Of a stretch of DNA of 64,000 bases, positions 27,389 through 36,639 are shown one piece after another. Source of the DNA: Formosa sp. Hel3_A1_48 (lineage in GTDB: Bacteria; Bacteroidota; Bacteroidia; Flavobacteriales; Flavobacteriaceae); assembly GCF_001735715.1 (NCBI RefSeq), contig NZ_CP017259.1:1113501-1177500 (forward strand), written 5' to 3'. The notes beneath the pieces are model-generated. The model was given only the letters and a program-made list of their open reading frames with translations, did not search any database and was not told the origin of the DNA. How positions within the stretch are numbered: the first letter of the stretch is position 1; every line of letters begins with the position of its first letter. The translations under genes were made by a program, and so were the position numbers.

Positions 27389-28180
27389 ATGGCACAAGTA
27401 GAAGTTAAAGACTTACTCGACAACGGTGTACACTTCGGACACCTCACAAGAAAATGGGATCCAAACATGGCTCCTTTTATTTACATGGAGCGCAATGGTA
27501 TTCATATCATCAACCTCTACAAAACAGCTGCAAAACTAGAAGAGGCTACAAAAGCTCTTTCTAAAATAGCGGCCTCTGGACGAAAAATTCTTTTCGTAGC
27601 TACAAAAAAACAAGCAAAAGATATTGTCGCTGAAAAAGCAGCAAACGTCAATATGCCTTACATCACCGAGCGATGGCCAGGCGGGATGCTTACAAATTTT
27701 GTAACAATCCGTAAAGCCGTTAAGAAAATGGCTGCAATTGACCGCATGAAAAAAGATGGCACATTCAATACGCTTTCAAAAAAGGAACGCCTTCAGGTTG
27801 ATCGTCTACGTGCTAAGTTAGAAAAGAACTTAGGATCTATCTCTGATATGACACGTCTACCAGGTGCTTTATTTGTTGTAGACATTAAAAGAGAACACAT
27901 CGCAATTAAAGAAGCTCAGAAACTTAACATTCCAATTTTTGCAATGGTAGACACAAACTCAGACCCGAGACAGGTTGATTTTGTTATTCCAGCAAATGAT
28001 GATGCTTCAAAGTCAATCAACAAAATTCTAGCCACTGTTACAGATGGTATTGCTGAAGGGCTTGAACACAGAAAAGCAGAAAAAGAAGGCAAGAGTAAAG
28101 AGTCTAAAGAAACTGTTGCAAAAGCTGTTGCTGCTCCAGCTGTTGAAGCTGTTGAAGCTACCAAACAAGAAGAGGAATAA
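27389..28180 (+). CDS. rpsB: 30S ribosomal protein S2
   Basis: This 263-residue S2 starts MAQVEVKDLLDNGVHFGH and has the family blocks RKWDPNMAPFIYMERNGIHIINL, ILFVATKKQAKDIV, RWPGGMLTNFVTIRKAVKK and DTNSDPRQVDFVIPANDDASKSI, followed by an Ala/Glu-rich C-terminal extension. It is followed by tsf, the usual rpsB-tsf pairing. Confidence 0.97.
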   Translation: MAQVEVKDLLDNGVHFGHLTRKWDPNMAPFIYMERNGIHIINLYKTAAKLEEATKALSKIAASGRKILFVATKKQAKDIVAEKAANVNMPYITERWPGGMLTNFVTIRKAVKKMAAIDRMKKDGTFNTLSKKERLQVDRLRAKLEKNLGSISDMTRLPGALFVVDIKREHIAIKEAQKLNIPIFAMVDTNSDPRQVDFVIPANDDASKSINKILATVTDGIAEGLEHRKAEKEGKSKESKETVAKAVAAPAVEAVEATKQEEE

Positions 28181-28263
28181 AATTTTTTAAATAAATACAA
28201 AACAACCAAGTCGTTAAGTTCTTCTATTGAATAATTTTTCGACTTTTTTTAAAACTTAAAATC

Positions 28264-29229
28264 ATGACAAAGATTACAGCTGCCGAAGTAAACAAATTAA
28301 GAAAAGCTACTGGTGCAGGAATGATGGATTGTAAAAAAGCACTTGTTGAAGCCGAAGGAGATTTTGATAATGCAATTGATATCCTGCGTAAGAAAGGGCA
28401 AAAAGTCGCTGCCAAAAGAGCTGACCGTGACTCTACGGAAGGCGCTGCTGTTGCCAAAGTAAACGAAGAAAACACGCTTGGTGTTGCCATTGTATTAGGA
28501 TGTGAGACTGATTTTGTTGGGAAGAATGAAAACTTCCTCGCATTAGCAAATCAACTTGCAGAGATTGCGCTAGACCACACATCTAAAGATGCGTTTTTAG
28601 CAGCAGACTTTGGCGGTATGTCTGTAGCTGATAAACTAGTCGAGCAAACAGGTGTGATTGGAGAAAAATTAGATTTAAAGTCTTTTGAAAAAGTGGAAGC
28701 TCCATATGTAGGTGCCTATGTACACATCAATAAAATTGCAGCCCTAGTTGGTCTTTCGGCAAACGTGGACAATGCTGCAACACTTGCGAAAGACCTCGCG
28801 ATGCAGGTCGCTTCAATGGGCGCAACTTCATTATCGTACAAAGATTTCGATCCAGCTTTTGTTGCCTCTGAAACCGAAGCGCGTATTGCTGTTATTGAAA
28901 AAGATAATATTGAGCTTGAACGACTAGGTAAAACATTAAAGAATGTTCCTCGCTACATTTCTATGGCGCAATTGACCCCTGAAGTTTTGGCTCAAGCTGA
29001 AGAGGATGCAAAAGCACAACTCAAAGCTGAAGGAAAACCAGAACAAATTTGGGATAAAATTTTGCCAGGAAAAATGGACCGCTTTATCTCAGATAATACA
29101 ACTTTAGATAAAGAACAGTGTCTGTTAGATCAAGATTTCATTAAAGACGATAAAAGCACAGTTGCAAAATATGTCGCTTCTTATGGTGAAGTTGAAGTTA
29201 CTGAATTTAAAAGGGTAGCTTTAGGATAA
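28264..29229 (+). CDS. tsf: Elongation factor Ts
   Basis: This 321-residue EF-Ts has an N-terminal UBA-like domain (KLRKATGAGMMDCKKAL near 12) and the TDFVGKNENFL motif near 83, which contacts EF-Tu, followed by two core domains. It releases GDP from EF-Tu. A strong terminator follows 30 bp after the stop. Confidence 0.97.
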   Translation: MTKITAAEVNKLRKATGAGMMDCKKALVEAEGDFDNAIDILRKKGQKVAAKRADRDSTEGAAVAKVNEENTLGVAIVLGCETDFVGKNENFLALANQLAEIALDHTSKDAFLAADFGGMSVADKLVEQTGVIGEKLDLKSFEKVEAPYVGAYVHINKIAALVGLSANVDNAATLAKDLAMQVASMGATSLSYKDFDPAFVASETEARIAVIEKDNIELERLGKTLKNVPRYISMAQLTPEVLAQAEEDAKAQLKAEGKPEQIWDKILPGKMDRFISDNTTLDKEQCLLDQDFIKDDKSTVAKYVASYGEVEVTEFKRVALG

Positions 29230-29258
29230 TTACAATAACTAATTACTGATATAATTTA

Positions 29259-29292
29259 AAACCCTGTGTCTAATGGACACAGGGTTTTTTTA
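29259..29292 (+). terminator. Intrinsic terminator after tsf
   Basis: A 12-bp perfect stem AAACCCTGTGTC / GACACAGGGTTT with loop TAATG is followed by a run of T. It closes the rpsB-tsf transcript. Confidence 0.92.
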
Positions 29293-29347
29293 AACTTAAA
29301 TCAAAACGGAAAAAATACAAGGGCTAATAACCTTTTAAGATATTCCT

Positions 29348-29355
29348 TATATTTG
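29348..29355 (+). promoter_or_regulatory. Candidate -7 element for pyrH-frr
   Basis: TATATTTG fits TAnnTTTG exactly, lies 19 bp before the pyrH ATG and comes after the tsf terminator, so pyrH needs its own promoter. A -33 TTTG at the normal spacing was not found. Confidence 0.45.
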
Positions 29356-29374
29356 TATAACGATCAAAACAATT

Positions 29375-30079
29375 ATGACATACAAACGCATATTACTGAA
29401 ACTATCTGGCGAAGCCCTCATGGGCAATCGACAGTATGGAATTGACCCTCTTCGTCTTTCCGAGTACGCAAGGGACATCAAAGACATTGTTAACAAAGGT
29501 ATAGAAGTTGCTATTGTTATTGGAGGAGGAAACATTTTTAGAGGAGTTGCAGGGGCAAGTAATGGAATGGATCGTGTTCAAGGCGATCACATGGGAATGC
29601 TCGCAACAGTCATAAATGGATTAGCACTCCAAAGCGCTTTAGAAAATGAAGAGGTCCCTACGCGATTGCAATCAGCGATAAAAATTAATGAAGTTGCAGA
29701 ACCATTTATACGCCGTAAGGCCATGCGCCATTTAGAAAAAGGGCGAGTTGTGATTTTTGGTGGAGGAACCGGAAATCCATATTTTACTACAGATTCAGCA
29801 GCAGTTTTAAGGGCAATTGAAATTGAGGCCGATGTGATAATGAAAGGAACTAGAGTCGATGGCATCTATTCTGCCGATCCCGAAAAAGATGCAACAGCAA
29901 GTAAATTTGACAATATTAGCTTTTCTGACGTCCTCAGCAAAGGCCTTAAGGTTATGGATACAACAGCATTTACGTTAAGTCAAGAAAATGAACTGCCTAT
30001 TATTGTTTTTGATATGAATAAAAAAGGAAATTTAATGAAGATAGTTTCAGGAGAACAGATTGGAACGACAGTAAGTTAA
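29375..30079 (+). CDS. pyrH: UMP kinase
   Basis: This 234-residue amino-acid-kinase-fold protein has [13 protein letters not shown] at the N-terminus, [10 protein letters not shown] near 50, [20 protein letters not shown] near 128 and [16 protein letters not shown] near 160. It phosphorylates UMP to UDP. It lies 10 bp before frr. Confidence 0.96.
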   Translation: MTYKRILLKLSGEALMGNRQYGIDPLRLSEYARDIKDIVNKGIEVAIVIGGGNIFRGVAGASNGMDRVQGDHMGMLATVINGLALQSALENEEVPTRLQSAIKINEVAEPFIRRKAMRHLEKGRVVIFGGGTGNPYFTTDSAAVLRAIEIEADVIMKGTRVDGIYSADPEKDATASKFDNISFSDVLSKGLKVMDTTAFTLSQENELPIIVFDMNKKGNLMKIVSGEQIGTTVS

Positions 30080-30089
30080 TTTAAAAGAA

Positions 30090-30647
30090 ATGAACGAAGA
30101 AATTGAATTCATATTGGACAGTACCAAAGAAGCTATGGAAAAGGCCCTCAAGCATCTAGAAAAACAATTTATAAATATTCGTGCTGGTAAAGCAAGCCCA
30201 TCTATGTTGGGTAGTGTAAACGTTGATTATTACGGGACACTAACGCCTTTAGCTCAAGTTGCTAATGTAAATACACCTGATGGCAGAACCATCACTGTTC
30301 AACCGTGGGAAAAATCAATGTTACAAGATATTGAACATGCTATAATGGTCGCCAATCTTGGATTTAACCCCATGAATAATGGCGAAAGTATCATCATCAA
30401 CGTACCACCACTCACCGAAGAGCGTCGACGTGAGCTTGCTAAACAAGCAAAGGGAGAGGCTGAAGATGCAAAAATCTCTATTCGCGGTGCTCGAAAAGAG
30501 GGCAATAATGAACTTAAAAAACTAAATGACATCTCTGAAGACCTTAAAAAAAACACAGAGGCTGATATTCAACAGATGACCGATACACATATCGTGAAAG
30601 CTGATACTCTTTTTGCTGCAAAAGAAAAGGAGATTTTGACTGTGTAA
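30090..30647 (+). CDS. frr: Ribosome recycling factor
   Basis: This 185-residue RRF has the three-helix bundle with NIRAGKASPSMLGSVNVDYYG near 30, TITVQPWEKSML near 68, NVPPLTEERRRELAKQAKGEAEDAKISIRGARKEGN near 104-139 in two adjoining blocks. It splits post-termination ribosomes together with EF-G. Confidence 0.96.
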   Translation: MNEEIEFILDSTKEAMEKALKHLEKQFINIRAGKASPSMLGSVNVDYYGTLTPLAQVANVNTPDGRTITVQPWEKSMLQDIEHAIMVANLGFNPMNNGESIIINVPPLTEERRRELAKQAKGEAEDAKISIRGARKEGNNELKKLNDISEDLKKNTEADIQQMTDTHIVKADTLFAAKEKEILTV

Positions 30648-30757
30648 TTGTCAAAAAAGCGCCAAACTAATTTAACTCTTTTTTTAGAAAAGGCAGCGCA
30701 CAATTATGCCCCGAAATCCATTGGTTTTCTATACCTTTGGGGACTTCAAAATCAAAT

Positions 30758-33151
30758 ATGTTTAAAGTATTTACTTCTGGCTTTTGGGAAGCTGTAGCAC
30801 GACTAATTCTTCGTAACCGCATCGTTATCCTCATAATGATAGGGCTGGGTACTGCTCTTATGGTTTCGCAATGGAATAAAATGCGCTTTTCGTACACTGA
30901 AGCCAATTTGCTTCCTGATCAGCACCACGTAAATCTTGACTACAATACCTTTTTGGATATATTTGGCGAAGAGGGAAATATTATTGTACTTGGCGTAAAA
31001 GATAGTACACTTCTAACCGCACAAAATTTTAATGCATGGAACAGCTTTAGTAAATCAATTGAAAAAAATGAAAATATCGAAGCTGTAATCACGCTTCAAG
31101 ACCTAAAAAAATTAATTAAAGATCAAAAGAAACAACAGTTTATTTTTGAGCCAATAGTTAATGATTCAATCCGCTCGAATGATGAGCTTGAGCAACTTCA
31201 AAGCTCACTATTTTCTGATTTTCCTTTTTATGATGAGGTACTTTACAATAAAGACTCTAAAGCAATTCGTACAATTATATACCTTAAAAAATCAATTGTA
31301 AACACCTCAGCCAGAAAAGAGTTTATAACGGAGGTCTTGATTCCAAAAATTAAAGCTTTCGAAGCCGCTACAAAAATGAATGTACGAGCATCAGGTATGC
31401 CCTATGTCCGCACGCTTAATTCTCAAAATATAATTGATGAAATTGAGATTTTTATACTCGCAGCTATTCTAATCACGTCCCTTATTTTCTATTTGTTTTT
31501 TCGTTCGTATCGCGCAACGTTCATCTCTATGTTTGTAGTAGTTATAGGGGTAATGTGGACTTTTGGTATTTTAGGTCTCCTTGAATACGAGATTACTGTA
31601 CTGACAGCACTAATCCCTCCTTTAATCATAGTTATCGGTATCCCCAATTGTATATTCTTAATTAACAAATACCAACACGAAGTCAATAAACACGGAAATA
31701 AAGCCAAGTCTCTACAACGTGTTATTACTAAAGTCGGAAATGCAACACTGATGACCAACACAACTACAGCCTCTGGTTTTGCTACTTTTGTCATTACTCA
31801 AAGTAAGCTTCTCACAGAATTTGGAACTGTAGCCTCTTTGAGTATTATGGCTATTTTTGTGCTATGTTTGCTCATTATCCCCATTATTTACAGTTTTATG
31901 CCTATGCCTAAGGAAAAGCATTTAGAACATCTGAATAGGCAATGGATCAATAGATTAGGGGACTGGATTGAAAAAACTGTAAAGCACAAAAGCATCACTA
32001 TTTACTCCTTTTCACTTATCTTATTAATCACGAGTATTATTGGAATTTATCAAATAGAAACAACGGGCAGTTTGTTAGAGGACATGCCTAAAAGCGCAGA
32101 ATTCTTTAAAGATATCGAGTTTTATGAAAAAGAATTTAATGGTGTAATGCCCTTAGAAATTCTAGTCAACACCAAGCGAAAAAAAGGGGTCCTCAAAAGG
32201 TCAACTTTAAAGCGAATGAACGAGCTTGAATTGCTTATTGAAGATATTCCCGAGCTCTCTAAGCCAATATCCATTGTTGGCCTTGTAAAATACGCCAAAC
32301 AAGCATACTATAATGGAAATCCCAAGTACTATCAATTACCTACAGCACAAGAAAATACTTTCATTTTGTCTTATGCAAAAAACACTACCAATGATGTAAG
32401 TTTGCTCAAAAATTATGTTGACTCTACCGGGCAATATGCGCGTATAACTACCTTTATGAAAAATGCAGAAATAGAGAAGATGGAGCGAATAGAAGAGCAG
32501 TTAAAGGAAAAAATTGCTAAAATATTTCCAGAGGACCAGTACGAAGTAACCCTCACAGGGAAAGCGTATTTGTTTCAAAAAGGCACTCGATTTCTGATCC
32601 GGAATTTAATTCTATCATTGGCTCTAGCAATTGTTCTTATTTCTTTATTCATGGCTTACATGTTTAGATCATTCCGAATGATCATCATATCCTTAATTCC
32701 GAACCTTTTACCGCTTTTGATTACAGCCGGAATGATGGGCTATTTGGGCGTCCCCATAAAGCCCTCAACAATATTAGTTTTTAGCATCGCTTTTGGAATT
32801 TCTGTTGATGATACCATTCACTTTTTAGCAAAATACCGCCAGGAACTAATAGCTAATCACTGGCGCATAAAGAAATCTATATTTGCCGCACTACGAGAAA
32901 CAGGAATAAGTATGTTTTACACATCAATTGTTCTGTTTTTTGGATTCTCTGTATTTATTACCTCAAATTTTGGCGGAACAGTAGCTCTAGGGGCGCTAAT
33001 TTCGGGAACTTTATTACTCGCCATGATGGCTAATTTATTACTTTTACCTGTACTGCTGTTATCTTTGGAGCGTAGTATTGCCAATAAAAAAGTTTTAAAA
33101 GAACCAGCGCTTAACATCATCCCTGAAATTGAGGATGTTGATGTGAAATAA
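30758..33151 (+). CDS. RND/MMPL family transporter
   Basis: This 797-residue protein starts at ATG 30758 (MFKVFTSGFWEAVARLIL); an in-frame TTG seven codons upstream is possible. It has two repeats of a large periplasmic loop followed by five helices: helix 1 at about 25-43, helices about 225-395, helix about 415-435, and helices about 625-780. The charged helix motif GISVDDTIHFLAKYR is near 685. This is the two-half MMPL/SSD architecture of RND proteins used for lipid or hydrophobic-molecule export in Bacteroidota. No adaptor or TolC gene is adjacent. The substrate is unknown. Confidence 0.85.
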   Translation: MFKVFTSGFWEAVARLILRNRIVILIMIGLGTALMVSQWNKMRFSYTEANLLPDQHHVNLDYNTFLDIFGEEGNIIVLGVKDSTLLTAQNFNAWNSFSKSIEKNENIEAVITLQDLKKLIKDQKKQQFIFEPIVNDSIRSNDELEQLQSSLFSDFPFYDEVLYNKDSKAIRTIIYLKKSIVNTSARKEFITEVLIPKIKAFEAATKMNVRASGMPYVRTLNSQNIIDEIEIFILAAILITSLIFYLFFRSYRATFISMFVVVIGVMWTFGILGLLEYEITVLTALIPPLIIVIGIPNCIFLINKYQHEVNKHGNKAKSLQRVITKVGNATLMTNTTTASGFATFVITQSKLLTEFGTVASLSIMAIFVLCLLIIPIIYSFMPMPKEKHLEHLNRQWINRLGDWIEKTVKHKSITIYSFSLILLITSIIGIYQIETTGSLLEDMPKSAEFFKDIEFYEKEFNGVMPLEILVNTKRKKGVLKRSTLKRMNELELLIEDIPELSKPISIVGLVKYAKQAYYNGNPKYYQLPTAQENTFILSYAKNTTNDVSLLKNYVDSTGQYARITTFMKNAEIEKMERIEEQLKEKIAKIFPEDQYEVTLTGKAYLFQKGTRFLIRNLILSLALAIVLISLFMAYMFRSFRMIIISLIPNLLPLLITAGMMGYLGVPIKPSTILVFSIAFGISVDDTIHFLAKYRQELIANHWRIKKSIFAALRETGISMFYTSIVLFFGFSVFITSNFGGTVALGALISGTLLLAMMANLLLLPVLLLSLERSIANKKVLKEPALNIIPEIEDVDVK

Positions 33152-33179
33152 TTATCAGCCTTCTTTGGTTCTAAAGTTT

Positions 33180-33187
33180 TATATTTG
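33180..33187 (+). promoter_or_regulatory. Candidate -7 element for asnS
   Basis: TATATTTG (TAnnTTTG) lies 19 bp before the asnS ATG. A TTTG at 33164-33167 is present but only 12 bp away, shorter than the usual spacer. Confidence 0.3.
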
Positions 33188-33206
33188 TACCTAATTTTAG
33201 GGACAA

Positions 33207-34649
33207 ATGATCAAGAGTACAATAGCAGAGCTTTTTGCGCAAGAAATAAAACATATAGATGTTGAAGTTAAAGGGTGGGTAAAATCGTTTAGAGCGAATC
33301 GCTTTATTGCATTAAATGATGGATCTACGCTTCGTAATATTCAGTGTGTGGTAGATTTTGAATCTATGGATGAGGCATTACTGAAGCGCATTTCAACAGG
33401 TGCTGCTGTGCACATAAAAGGCAGTTTAGTCGAAAGTCAAGGCAAAGGCCAAGACGTAGAAATTCAAGTTACTTCGTTAGAAGTTTTAGGAGATGCCGAT
33501 CCTGAGCTCGTGTCTAAGACTATTTTACAACCCAAGCGCCATTCATTAGAATTCTTGAGAGAACAAGCGCATCTAAGAGCTCGAACCAATACTTTTGGGG
33601 CCATAATGCGCCTGCGTTCGTCTCTTTCATTTGCCGTTCACCAGTATTTTCACAACAATGGATTTAACTACATGCATGCCCCCATCATTACAGGAAGTGA
33701 CGCCGAAGGAGCAGGTGAAATGTTTCGAGTTACAACCCTAGATCCAAAAAACCCTCCGCTTACTAAAAGCGGAGAAGTAGATTACTCAAAGGATTTTTTC
33801 GGAAAAGAAACAAACCTCACCGTATCAGGGCAATTAGAGGCTGAAACCTACGCCATGGCGCTAGGAAAAGTGTATACTTTTGGACCAACATTTAGAGCCG
33901 AAAACTCTAACACTTCAAGACACCTTGCTGAATTTTGGATGATTGAGCCCGAAGTTGCTTTTATGGATTTGGAAGGAAATATGGATCTTGCTGAAGATTT
34001 TCTAAAATATGTAATTGCCTATGTTTTAAAAAACAATGTTGATGATCTCGCCTTTCTAGAAAAACGCCTCGAACAGGAAGAGAAATCAAAACCTCAAAAC
34101 GAACGCAGCAGCATGAGCCTGACGGAGAAATTAAATTTTGTTTTGGATAACAATTTTAAGCGAGTAAGTTATTCAGAGGCTATTGATATTTTAAGAAATA
34201 GCAAGCCTAACAAAAAGAAAAAATTCAAATACCCAATCAATGAATGGGGCGTAGATTTGCAAAGTGAGCACGAACGATTTCTAGTCGAAAAACACTTTAA
34301 ATGTCCAGTCATCTTATTTGACTACCCGGCTAATATCAAAGCGTTTTATATGCGGCTAAATGAAGACGGGAAAACTGTCCGTGCTATGGATATTCTCTTT
34401 CCTGGTATTGGAGAAATTGTAGGCGGGTCTCAGCGTGAAGAGCGCTTAGAAGTCCTCAAGGAAAAAATGGCTGCACTCGATATTCCAGAAGAAGAGTTAT
34501 GGTGGTACTTAGACCTTAGAACCTATGGAACAGCAGTGCACTCTGGGTTTGGACTTGGCTTTGAAAGACTAGTTATGTTTGCTACGGGAATGAGTAATAT
34601 CAGAGATGTTATCCCATATCCAAGAACCCCGCAAAATGCTGAATTTTAA
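33207..34649 (+). CDS. asnS: Asparagine--tRNA ligase
   Basis: This 480-residue class IIb synthetase has an N-terminal OB fold (VEVKGWVKSFRANRFIALNDG), motif 2 region TFGPTFRAENSNTSRHLAEFWMIEPE near 228-253 in adjoining blocks, and motif 3 GFGLGFERLVMFATGMSNIRDVIPYPRTP at the C-terminus. The ending INEWG and SEHERFL block fits AsnS rather than AspS. It charges tRNA-Asn. Confidence 0.96.
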   Translation: MIKSTIAELFAQEIKHIDVEVKGWVKSFRANRFIALNDGSTLRNIQCVVDFESMDEALLKRISTGAAVHIKGSLVESQGKGQDVEIQVTSLEVLGDADPELVSKTILQPKRHSLEFLREQAHLRARTNTFGAIMRLRSSLSFAVHQYFHNNGFNYMHAPIITGSDAEGAGEMFRVTTLDPKNPPLTKSGEVDYSKDFFGKETNLTVSGQLEAETYAMALGKVYTFGPTFRAENSNTSRHLAEFWMIEPEVAFMDLEGNMDLAEDFLKYVIAYVLKNNVDDLAFLEKRLEQEEKSKPQNERSSMSLTEKLNFVLDNNFKRVSYSEAIDILRNSKPNKKKKFKYPINEWGVDLQSEHERFLVEKHFKCPVILFDYPANIKAFYMRLNEDGKTVRAMDILFPGIGEIVGGSQREERLEVLKEKMAALDIPEEELWWYLDLRTYGTAVHSGFGLGFERLVMFATGMSNIRDVIPYPRTPQNAEF

Positions 34650-34739
34650 GTCCAAGACAGCAGTAGTACACTAATTAATTAAAACTAGAGCCTATTCATT
34701 TAATTGTTTTTTTTAATTTTATACAAACCCAAATAAGCA

Positions 34740-36194
34740 ATGCTAAAGCAGTACTTACAATATAAACTTTCACAAAAACTGTCTCCACAGCAGATTCAGC
34801 TGATGAAGCTTATACAGTTACCTACACAAGCATTTGAACAACGTCTAAAACAGGAGCTAGAAGAAAATCCTGCTTTGGAGCGCGGTAAAGAGAAAGAAGA
34901 GGATGGTTTTGACGATATATATTCCGATCAAGATTATGAAGAAAATGAAAAAATAAATGCTGATGATATTAATATCGATGACTACCTGAGCGATGATGAA
35001 ATACCTTCCTACAGACTACAGGCCAATAATCATAGTGCAGATGATGAGTCAAAAACAATTCCTTATGCCTCTGGAACATCATTCACACAACTATTAACAG
35101 ACCAACTCAACACCTTTCGCTTAGAAAACCAAGATTATGAAATAGCAAAATTTCTCATTGGAAGCATCGATGATAGTGGTTATATTCGCCGATCACTTTT
35201 AGATTTAACAGATGATTTGGCCTTTACTCAGAATATTTTCACAGATGTTGATACCCTTAAAAAGGTGCTAAAGGTTGTGCAGCAACTAGATCCGCCTGGC
35301 GTAGGAGCAAGAAATTTACAGGAATGTTTACTGATTCAATTGCAGCGAAAGGAACAAACACCCGATACAGAGCGTGCAGCTAATATGATTGAAAATGCAT
35401 TTGAACAATTTACAAAAAAGCATTACCAGAAATTACTCAAAAAATTTGATATCTCTGAAATTGAGCTTAAAGATGCCATATTGGAGATTGAACGGCTCAA
35501 TCCAAAACCTGGGAGTTCATTTTCCAACAACCTACGCTCGACAGAGCATGTCGTCCCTGACTTTACAATTAAAATTATTGACGGCGAATTGGAGCTGGTT
35601 TTAAACGGACGTAATGCCCCTGAGCTACATATTTCTAAATCCTACAACGAAATGTTGCTTGGGTACAAGGCTTCCAAAGAAAAGTCCAGAGCACAAAAAG
35701 AGGCTGTTTTATTCATTAAACAAAAACTCGATGCTGCCAAATGGTTTATCGACGCAATACGACAGCGTCAACAAACACTGTTGCTAACCATGAGTGCAAT
35801 AATGCACTACCAAAAAGCCTACTTTTTATCTGGTGATGAAGAACAACTTCGCCCCATGATTTTAAAAGATATCGCTGACGAAGTAGAAATGGATGTTTCC
35901 ACTATTTCTAGAGTTGCAAACAGCAAATATGTAGACACTCCCTATGGGACAAAACTCATTAAAGAGTTCTTTAGTGAATCAATGACCAATGACCAAGGAG
36001 AAGAAGTGTCTACTCGAGAAATAAAAAGTATTTTAAAAACCATTATTGTTGAGGAGGATAAAAAAAAGCCTTGGACCGATGAAAAATTAGCTAAGATCCT
36101 TAAAGAAAAGGGCTATCCTATAGCACGACGGACGGTGGCAAAATACAGAGAACAGCTAGATTTTCCTGTCGCGCGCTTACGAAAACAAATCTAA
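34740..36194 (+). CDS. rpoN: RNA polymerase sigma-54 factor
   Basis: This 484-residue sigma-54 has a Gln/Leu-rich region I (LKQYLQYKLSQKLSPQQIQL, then MKLIQLPTQAFEQRLKQELE), an acidic region II (about 50-95), the core-binding domain, an HTH region (ADEVEMDVSTISRVANSKYV near 382) and the RpoN box ARRTVAKYREQL near 465. It needs AAA+ activators; none is in this window. It converges with umuD with a 1-bp gap. Confidence 0.96.
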   Translation: MLKQYLQYKLSQKLSPQQIQLMKLIQLPTQAFEQRLKQELEENPALERGKEKEEDGFDDIYSDQDYEENEKINADDINIDDYLSDDEIPSYRLQANNHSADDESKTIPYASGTSFTQLLTDQLNTFRLENQDYEIAKFLIGSIDDSGYIRRSLLDLTDDLAFTQNIFTDVDTLKKVLKVVQQLDPPGVGARNLQECLLIQLQRKEQTPDTERAANMIENAFEQFTKKHYQKLLKKFDISEIELKDAILEIERLNPKPGSSFSNNLRSTEHVVPDFTIKIIDGELELVLNGRNAPELHISKSYNEMLLGYKASKEKSRAQKEAVLFIKQKLDAAKWFIDAIRQRQQTLLLTMSAIMHYQKAYFLSGDEEQLRPMILKDIADEVEMDVSTISRVANSKYVDTPYGTKLIKEFFSESMTNDQGEEVSTREIKSILKTIIVEEDKKKPWTDEKLAKILKEKGYPIARRTVAKYREQLDFPVARLRKQI

Positions 36195-36195
36195 A

Positions 36196-36639
36196 TTATA
36201 CTTTTTTAATCACATTGGTTACAATCCCCCAAATCACAAAATCATTCTCAGATGTAATTTTGATAGGATTATAGTTTTTATTTTCAGGCTGTAACCAAAC
36301 CTCTTCTCCGTCAACCTTTAATCTCTTTACAGTAAACTCACCATCTAAAAAACAAACTGCAATTCTGTTGTGTTCCGGCGTAAGACTACGGTCTATAACT
36401 AATAAATCATTGTCATTTAACCCCGCATCTATCATAGATTGACCGCTTACACGGGCAAAAAAAGTCGCCTCTTTATTTTTAATTAGCTCTGAATCTAGAG
36501 ACAAGCGTTCTTGCTTAAAGTCATCGGCAGGCGAAGGAAAGCCTGCAGAGATTCCGGTATCAAAGTAAATAACTCCGGTGTTGTGTTCTCCGGGTTTTGG
36601 AATAAAAAAAGTTAGGGCTTGATTGGTTTTTTTTGACAT
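36196..36639 (-). CDS. umuD: UmuD-like autoproteolytic subunit of translesion polymerase V
   Basis: This 147-residue LexA/UmuD-type S24 peptidase starts MSKKTNQALTFFIPKPGEHNTG. The probable cleavage site is Ala-Gly in GISAGFPSPADDF near 31, the catalytic Ser is in VSGQSMIDAGL near 72 and the catalytic Lys in GEFTVKRLKV near 109. After RecA-stimulated self-cleavage the family forms UmuD'2C. The start overlaps the 3' end of umuC by 28 bp; the order is umuC first, then umuD, opposite to the E. coli operon. Confidence 0.9.
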   Translation of the reverse strand: MSKKTNQALTFFIPKPGEHNTGVIYFDTGISAGFPSPADDFKQERLSLDSELIKNKEATFFARVSGQSMIDAGLNDNDLLVIDRSLTPEHNRIAVCFLDGEFTVKRLKVDGEEVWLQPENKNYNPIKITSENDFVIWGIVTNVIKKV